The position numbers and the translations under genes are program-made. The notes under the pieces were generated by a model. The model worked only from the letters and a program-made list of their open reading frames with translations. It did not search any database and had not been told where the DNA came from. A DNA stretch of 64,000 bases, from contig OX621252.1 of NCBI GenBank assembly GCA_951640165.1, forward strand, positions 22,899,934 to 22,963,933, written 5' to 3'. Every line of letters begins with the position of its first letter. The stretch's first letter is position 1. Source of the stretch: Pseudoips prasinana (Eukaryota > Arthropoda > Insecta > Lepidoptera > Nolidae). This document shows positions 57,466 to 64,000 of this stretch, in pieces.

Positions 57466-59981
57466 CATACATACATACATAGACTCACGCCTGTTTCCCT
57501 GAGGGGTAGGCAGAGACAACGGATTTCCATTTGTCACGATCTATGCATACTTCTTTTGCCTCGATTACTGTCATTATATTCTTCATACATGCTCGCCGGT
57601 TTAGGGTACTTCTGACCTGCCCTTTCTTGAGAACATCTCCAATTTGGTCAGAGAATGTTCGACGTGGTCTTCCCCTTCCGGTTGTCCCATTCACACAGGC
57701 CAGGTATACTTCTTTTGTCAATCTTCTTTCATTCTTCCTTTCTAAATGGCCAAACCATCTCAGCATGCCTTTTTCAATCTTTGTGACTACATCCTCTTTC
57801 ACACCACAACGCTCTCTTACATCAGTATTTCGAATTCTGTCTCTCAAAGTCACACCACACATACTTCTCAGAGCTCTCATTTCCACTGCATTTATTTTAC
57901 TTTCATTCTTTTTCTGCCATACCCAACTTTCACTTCCATACATTAAAGTTGGCACTAACACTCCATCGTGCACGGCTAGTCGAGCCTCCTTTGATACTTG
58001 CCGGCTACTCATAAAGGCGTGTAGTGCCCCATTCACTCTGTTCCCCGCATTTACTCTTCTAACAATATCTTTTTCATATTTCCCATCTCTCGTAAACAAA
58101 GTTCCCAAATATACAAACTCATTCACCTGTTCGACTTTCTCTCCTCCAATCACAATATCACACGCTGTCGTGTATTCATCCCTCTCAAATACCATTACTT
58201 TCGTCTTACCTACATTCATTTTCATCCCTTTCCTTTCAAAAGATTCATGCATACTTGTTAACCTGCAACTCGCCCGCCGATGATGCAAGTAAAACTTGAT
58301 CATCAGCGTAAAGCAGACATTTGATGAGTAACTCATTCATCCTTACACCGCATTCATTTTCTTTCAAATCTTTTAAACAGCTATCCATGAATAGGTTAAA
58401 CAACCACGGTGACGCTACACATCCCTGTCTAACACCCTTTTGGATGCTAAACCACTCGGTGTATGACCCGTTAATCCTCACGCAAGCTCTGGAATCCCTA
58501 TAAAGAGATTTCAGTGCTTGAACAAGGTTGTCGTTCAACCCATACATGGACAGTACCGACCATAGTTCACTCCTCAACACTATCGTGGGCCTTTTCTAAG
58601 TCTACGAAGGCACAGTAAACCTTTTGGTTTTTGCCCAAAAACTTCTCTACTATGCTTCGCAGAGAAAAGACCTGATCCGTGCATCCCATTCCTTTCCGAA
58701 AACCCGCCTGTGCATCCCATATTTTCGCATCGGTTTCTTTCACAACTCTTTCAACCAATACTTTTGCATACAACTTACCAACGACGCTGAGCAGACTAAT
58801 GCCCCTATAGTTTTTACAGTCTTGCCGTAAGCCTTTCCCTTTGTAAAGAGGTACGATGACAGCCTTGCACCAATCACTTGGCACTTGGCCGGTGGTATAG
58901 CATAAATTGAAAAGGCTGCACAGCTGACTCGCTATGACGCCATGTCCAGCCTTCAGCATCTCGGAAGTTATCCTGTCATACCCTGGTGACTTACCTGATT
59001 TCATCTCATCCATACCAATGTCATCTTTACATTTGTTCTTGTCTATACTTAGTGAACTACGTTCACTCTCTGTTACACCTCTTTCATACAAACTTTCAAA
59101 ATACTCCTTCCAACGTTTTAACACGCATTCTTCCCCTTTCACTATATTTCCATCTTGGTCTCGTATGGATTTCAGTTCTGAGGTTTGAGTTATGCCTCTT
59201 ACTGATCTAACGGATTTCCAGAAAAACTAAATGTTCGTCTGAAAATCCTTAGACAACCTTCTATCAAAATTATCCTTTTGTTCATTTTTATTTTCGTTCA
59301 CCACATCCTTTACAATTCCTTTCATTTTCCTGTAATCATTCCAGGCCCTTTCTATATCCTCATTCGTCGCCTTATGCATTCGTTCGTTTGCTCTGGTGGC
59401 TAGCCAGTCTAACCACGCTTTCTTCTTTTCACATACAACTTTTTGTACACTTTTATCCCACCAAATATTCTTCATCTTTCTTCCTCTTCTTCTCTTTATT
59501 ACACCACATACTTCACCAGCTACACTCACCACACCTTCTTTGACTACCTTCCATAGCTCTTCTACTTCTCTTATGTCTTCAGATCCCTCAAACTTCTCAA
59601 CCAACTTACTTTTCTACTCATCTGCCACTTCTTCCTCTTGCAGTTCCTCTACTTTTATTCTCTCTAGTACACTTTTAGTCTCAGGGATTCGGTGGCGCCA
59701 TCCTTTGAATAGACAACTTATTCGGCTCATTACCAGAAAGTGGTCTGTATGGATTGCGGTCCCACGATAGACTCTTGTGTCTAGAACATTCTTTCTCAGT
59801 CTTTCATCTACAATCACGAAGTCAATCATACTCTTTCTCACATTTTTCCTCTCTCGTGTAAACGTATGGATTCTTTTATGTTCAAACATAGTATTTGTAA
59901 CACAAAGACCCCATTCCAAACATATCTTAAGCAGACTGTACCCATTCTTATTCTCACTCTCGTCACTCGTCGTCGATCGTC
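57466..59981 (-). mobile_element. RTE-like LINE, 5'-truncated, with target duplication
   Basis: Minus-strand insertion ending in (TATG)n at 57466. GAAAATCATA is duplicated at 57456-57465 and 59982-59991. The 5' end is cut inside the endonuclease. It is the best copy of the RTE family whose tails occur at 3768, 9035, 19300 and 56285. Confidence 0.85.
57485..59981 (-). pseudogene. RTE endonuclease-reverse transcriptase, broken
   Basis: Minus-strand order: end of the EEP domain (LCVTNTMFEHKRIHTFTRER, SMIDFVIVDERLRKNVLD, TDHFLVMSRI); linker (NIWWDKSVQKVVCEKKKAWL); RT with KSGKSPGYDRITSEMLKAGH, YRGISLLSVVGKLYAKVLVE, VYCAFVDLEKAHDSV, KGVRQGCVASPWLFNLFMDS and catalytic [14 protein letters not shown]-terminus [43 protein letters not shown]. 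At least four stops or shifts (near 59610, 59220, 58575, 58250) inactivate it. LEKAHD has His where RTs have Phe. Confidence 0.85.
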
Positions 59982-60145
59982 GAAAATCATAATACGCGGC
60001 AATATGGCACTTTCCTCCACTTATGTACGTTTTAAGACGTTATGTCAAAAATCCGCCCATTTACACATAAATACTCGAATTTACACCAGTTTTAGAAAAT
60101 GAAAATTCCTCGATGCGTTTGTTTCGCGTTGGCGCCATAAATCAG

Positions 60146-60514
60146 TCGCTGCTCAGTAAAAAAGTTTACCATATTTAGCTTATCGGGCTGGTTTTTTCTA
60201 AATGCTGAACTAAGCCCTCGTTTTATCATTTATAAATAATTAATGTTACATAATATTATTACTAAAGTCGGGTTAGTTACACCATTTATAACTTTAGTTG
60301 AAATTTTTGATCGTTAGATCTCTCAGAAAAACATTCGGGAAAATTTACGAAAATACCAATTATGAAGGAAACTTATTTTGTCATACATTGACAATATTTC
60401 GAGAACGATTCATTGAAATGATTAAGAGATTGTTTTTGGCCTCCAGTATTTTCTTCGTACATAAGCATAGTGAGAAAATCACATCAAATATAATAAAATA
60501 ATATCACGAAATAA
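60146..60514. other. Spacer, nothing recognised
   Basis: AT-rich; no ORF or repeat boundary supported. Confidence 0.4.
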
Positions 60515-60692
60515 TTAAAGCCGTCGTTGTGGTTGGCAAATCCTTGCTTTTCGCGCCGGATGTCGAGGGTTCGATTCCCACCCAGCACATCTGTTTGTCC
60601 CTAGTCTGGGTGTAATTATCTATATAAATATGTATTTACAAAAGAGATATACTACTAGTATATCAGTTATCTGGTTTCCATAGTACAAGCCG
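60515..60692 (+). repeat. SINE-A, 3'-truncated
   Basis: Head with GTTGTGGTTGGCAAATCC and GAGGGTTCGATTCCCACCC, body CTAGTCTGGGTGTAATTATC, tail to CCATAGTACAAGC, where an RTE fragment takes over. Confidence 0.7.
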
Positions 60693-60699
60693 GCTGCGG

Positions 60700-61560
60700 C
60701 GGTTGGCTGTGTGGCTGACGGCCATAAAGAATATCGCCACCCCCCGGGTGGCACACCAATCCTCCGGGCCCTTCAGAAGTTATTTAACTTCGTCAAACTA
60801 AAAGGTCAAACGCCACAAGCATGGCACAGAGGTGTGGTGGTGTTCTTCTTCAAAAAGGGCGATAAAACCCTCTTTAAGAATTACAGACCCATCACACTGC
60901 TGAGCCATGTTTCAAGTTGTTTTCGAGTCATTACGAATCGTCTTGCACGCAGGTTTGACGACGTCCAGCCTCCCGAACAAGCCGGTTTCCGTAGACTTAA
61001 GTACCATAGAGCACATACATACGCTGCAACAGGTTATCCAGAAGACCGAAGAGTATAACCAGCCCTTATGCTTAGCGTTTGTTTACAAGAGAAAGTCTTT
61101 GATTCGATCGACCTGGGCCGTAGTCTCTCCAAAGGTGCCAAATCGACTACCGGTATATCGAGGTGTTAAGTGTTTGTATGAAAACGCCACTATGTCAGTG
61201 CGACTCTAGGACTAGAACACGAAACCTATCCACTTGCAGCAAGGTGTGAGACAGGGAGATGTTATATCTCTGAAACTGTTCACCGCTGCATTGGAAGATG
61301 TCTTCAAGCTTCTGGACTGGGAAGGCTTAGGCATCAATGTCAATGGCGAGTACATTACCCACCTTCGATTTGCCGACAATATTAGTCATGGCTGAGACCC
61401 TGGAAGACCTCGGTACAATGCTCGATGGCCTCTGCAGTCTCCTAACAAGTGGGTCTGAAAATCAACATGGATAAGACGAAAATCATGTCGAACATGCATA
61501 CTGCACCCACTCTAGTTAAGGTTGGAGACTCTGCACTCGAAGTTCTAGAGTTAACTACTA
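60700..61560 (+). pseudogene. Second RTE family, RT fragment
   Basis: Frames broken by shifts and a deletion read PILRALQKLFNFVKLKGQTP, KNYRPITLLSHVSSCFRVIT, RLARRFDDVQPPEQAGFR, QVIQKTEEYNQPLCLAFV, QGVRQGDVISLKLFTAALED and LGINVNGEYITHLRFADN. The catalytic FADD has become FADN. Scraps of the same family lie in both 881-bp units near 44270 and 45150. Confidence 0.75.
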
Positions 61561-61599
61561 CATTTACTACATAGTAGTAGTACTACATTTACCTACATA

Positions 61600-62212
61600 A
61601 GTGATGGTGTTTTTCCTGACTTAATAAAGATTAGTAAGCTACCCGTTTTCAAGGCAGGTTGTACTGAGAGTGCCACAAATTACAGACCTATCTCAATCCT
61701 TCCAGCCTTGAGTAAAATATTTGAAAAGCTCATGCTTAGCCAAATGTTGTCGCACTTTAACTTGAATGGGATATTGCACAACAAGCGGTTTGGTTTTACA
61801 AGGGGCCGCTCGAATCAAGATGCGGGGTGTACACTAATGAAGTCCACATTGGAAGCTTGGGAGGGGTCACATGATGCGCTAGGAGTTTTCTGTGATCTCT
61901 CCAAGGCTTTCGATTGCGTTGATCACCGTACACTTGTGGTAAAACTGCAGTACTATGGAATATCTGGTACGTCTCTTGATCTTGTAGTGTCCTATTTATC
62001 GGGTCCAGAACAGATGGTTTCGATAGACGGTATCAACTCGGCACGTCATCTTGTGAAAATGGGGGTGCCCCAGGGATCTATCCTGGGCCCATTTTTATTT
62101 CTAGTATATATTAATGATCTCCCTTATCTGGTGGAGAAAGTATCAGACATTGTTTTGTTCGCTGATGATACGTCGCTTATATTGAAAGTGAATAGGAAGG
62201 ACAAAGATCTTA
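61600..62212 (+). pseudogene. CR1/jockey-like RT fragment
   Basis: Open frame: [97 protein letters not shown]. It contains intact RT motifs but is cut at both ends, at 62212 by the start of another LINE. Homologous to the minus-strand relic at 41770-43785. Confidence 0.78.
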
Positions 62213-62251
62213 TTGAACAAAATAAAACACTCGGCCTTATTAATAGACAGA

Positions 62252-63069
62252 ATGCCCTTAAAGCGTACTCCCCCGAAAGGCACACCGTCCAAAGATCTTT
62301 TAATGCCGACAAAGGAACGAACTCCAGCAAACAGTGATCATCAAACCTCTGAATCGGAACCTGATAAAGGGCAATTAATTGCCTTGCACAACAACAAGAA
62401 AGGCGCTTTGAAGAAATAAAACTGACTATGGAAGAACAGGCGTCGAATATAAAGGAAAGCATAACCCTTCTGTCAGATAAATACGATACCATGATGGCAG
62501 AGATAGCAACTTTAAAAGAGCAAAGTAAAAAGGATAAAAAACATATTGAAGAATTAGAGGGAAAAATTGAGCAGCTCGAAAAACGCGTGCGCTCTACTAG
62601 CCTAGAGATTAGAAATATTCCTTTTCATGACGGAGAAACAAAACTAGATCTGGCGAATACTTTAGTTAACTTGGGCCAGACCCTGGAGGTCCCTATTCAA
62701 CTAACCGAAATAAAAGATATCTTTAGAATAAACACCAAAAAGTCGGGCAAAGTCATAATTGCAGAACTTACCACCATTATAACTAAGGATAAAGTTATTG
62801 AAGGCTATAAAAATTACAACAAAAACCACAATCAACTCATGACTACCACTCTGAAAATGAACGGACCGGATTCACCCTTTTACCTATCGGAAAGCCTAAC
62901 GTCGTTTTCTAATAAACTCTTTTACCTTGCGAGGAAGTTTAAAGTCGAATACCACTATAAGTTCTGCTTGGTATATCATGGACAGATATTTCTTCGAAAA
63001 GACGAAGGAACACCAAGAATTCGCGTTACTGATGAAAAAGAGCTTATATCCCTTTCTCGAACAGAATGA
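62252..63069 (+). CDS. LINE ORF1, coiled-coil with FP-C-like domain
   Basis: ATG at 62252 (MPLKRTPPKGTPSKDLLMPT) opens a basic, Pro/Thr-rich N-terminus. A one-base shift at about 62370-62385 moves to the frame that reads QQQERRFEEIKLTMEEQ and continues to TGA at 63069. Residues after MEEQ form a coiled coil (DTMMAEIATLKEQSKKDKKH, IEELEGKIEQLEKRV), then an RRM-like block (TSLEIRNIPFHDGETKLDL) and a C-terminal part resembling the Baculo_FP_C domain of lepidopteran LINE ORF1s (LTSFSNKLFYLARKFKVEYH, GQIFLRKDEGTPRIRV). Such proteins coat the LINE RNA. The FP-C resemblance is by eye; the frameshift would inactivate it unless it is an assembly error. Confidence 0.7.
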
Positions 63070-63426
63070 CTAGGCGTAATAAGTTACATTAATACGTTCT
63101 ACTTCCATTATTTTTCTCGTTTTGTTTATTTGAATTGTATCCTAAAGTTGTAATAAGCTACTCTAAACATTCTGTAATATCACAGTATACCCCTATTATT
63201 ATCTCTAGACATAATTATATTATTAGTAAAAAATCATCTATACACACACAAATACTCACATACTCATTCACATACATTAATGCACAAAATCACTCCCATT
63301 CACAATACAAAATAAACATTTATCAACTATTACTTATATTAATTAACATTACTCAAAGAGGCTACAATATCTATGTAAAATTCATTAAATATCATTTAAA
63401 TTGGATTATCACTACGCCTAGGATAA

Positions 63427-64000
63427 AAATTCGATAATATCGAGAACATCACTACCGATCTTGACAATATCTCGGTTTCTAAGGCTAACAACTGTATAAT
63501 AAATGATTGCGTCACCTTATCGAAAACACATCGCCATTCCCTATGTCTCCTAAATCAAAATATTAGAAGCTTAACCCGCAATTTTCCCAATCTTCTCACT
63601 CTTCTACATCGTGCAAACACCACATGGGATTTTATTGTACTAACAGAGTGTTGGCTGTTGAACTCGCCTCCTATTCCTACCCTCGAAGGATACACATCAT
63701 CTTCTACCACACGGCACTTCACACAGAATGAAGGAGTAGTCATCTATTACCGAGAAAATAAGAATGTTGCTATTGTCGAACCTGATTTAAATGACGCAAA
63801 TTGCCTTATTGTCATTTTTAAACCAGATACTGCCATTATCGCAATCTACCGGCCGCCCGCAATCCACAACGTGACTAATTTCTTACAATCTTTAGCACAG
63901 CTTCTTAAAAATTACTCATCTTATAAAAATTTAATAGTCACAGGTGATATAAACATCGATATTAAATTAAATAACACAGACCCCCGATCCGCAGAATACC
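63427..64000 (+). CDS. LINE ORF2 start (endonuclease), runs off the window
   Basis: The frame is open from 63427 (after a TAA) to the last base. It shows the EEP endonuclease: CLLNQNIRSLTRNFPNLL (first Asn), WDFIVLTECWLLNS (catalytic Glu), IIAIYRPPAIHN, and NLIVTGDINIDIKLNN (GDxN). No ATG is seen in frame before the domain, so the start codon is unclear or mutated. Probably followed by an RT beyond the window. Confidence 0.8.

Larger units (their letters stand above)
57385..60145 (-). repeat. Dispersed repeat E, split by RTE
   Basis: 60145-59982 and 57465-57385 on the minus strand together match repeat E at 7600-7830; the RTE at 57466-59981 lies between. The uninterrupted copy defines the insertion point. 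Confidence 0.65.
62213..64000 (+). mobile_element. CR1-like LINE, 5' part, continues past window
   Basis: Begins at the junction with the RT fragment at 62212. ORF1 at 62252-63069, a ~360-base AT-rich gap, then ORF2 from about 63427 open to the window edge. It appears the most complete LINE in the window at its 5' end. Confidence 0.75.

Noticed and set aside
57531..58283. 250-codon plus-strand ORF
   Set aside because: It is the antisense shadow of the RTE reverse transcriptase on the minus strand.

Overview
The window is animal nuclear DNA, almost certainly from a moth or butterfly (Lepidoptera). It is AT-rich, its genes are split by long GT-AG introns, and it is packed with tRNA-headed SINEs, Helitron-like elements ending in CTAG, and CR1/jockey-like and RTE-like LINE fragments of the kinds common in lepidopteran genomes. 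No prokaryotic signals were seen. The order-level assignment is an inference from gene similarity and repeat types, not a database result.

Three host genes can be followed exon by exon with consistent reading phase. (1) A kindlin/fermitin gene on the + strand, nine exons from 2169 to 20950; its first exons (F0/F1) lie left of the window. (2) A BTB-BACK-Kelch (KLHL-type) gene on the - strand, four exons from 40338 down to 24357, apparently complete. (3) RAD51 on the + strand, six exons from 46481 to 55305, 338 codons plus stop, complete. Kindlin and the Kelch gene converge on a 3.4-kb spacer. The Kelch gene and RAD51 diverge from a 6.1-kb spacer that holds LINE remnants and a fresh-looking 881-bp tandem duplication. 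The three genes act in unrelated processes (integrin adhesion, probable ubiquitin-ligase adaptor, homologous recombination), and nothing suggests they work together.

Most of the rest is mobile DNA. 1-21 kb (kindlin introns): an uninterrupted 866-codon CR1/jockey-like ORF, several Helitron-like elements, nested SINEs with readable target duplications, a 418-bp foldback element, and an RTE tail just upstream of exon 8. 26-36 kb (Kelch intron): a TA-flanked Tc1/mariner-IS630-type element whose catalytic spacing reads as DD82E, a 1.25-kb inverted-repeat cassette with a small spliced ORF, MITEs and a ~47-bp minisatellite. 37-46 kb: SINEs, RT remnants and the 881-bp duplication. 46-55 kb (RAD51 introns): a mariner-like relic, Helitrons and a palindromic MITE. 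56-64 kb: a retrotransposon graveyard with a 5'-truncated RTE (10-bp target duplication), a second RTE family, a CR1/jockey RT fragment and the 5' part of a CR1-like element with ORF1 and the start of ORF2.

The points most worth a second look are the DD82E element with its spliced transposase, the small-ORF inverted-repeat cassette, a SINE family whose head looks like 5S rRNA rather than tRNA, and repeat insertions that sit within tens of bases of kindlin splice sites.
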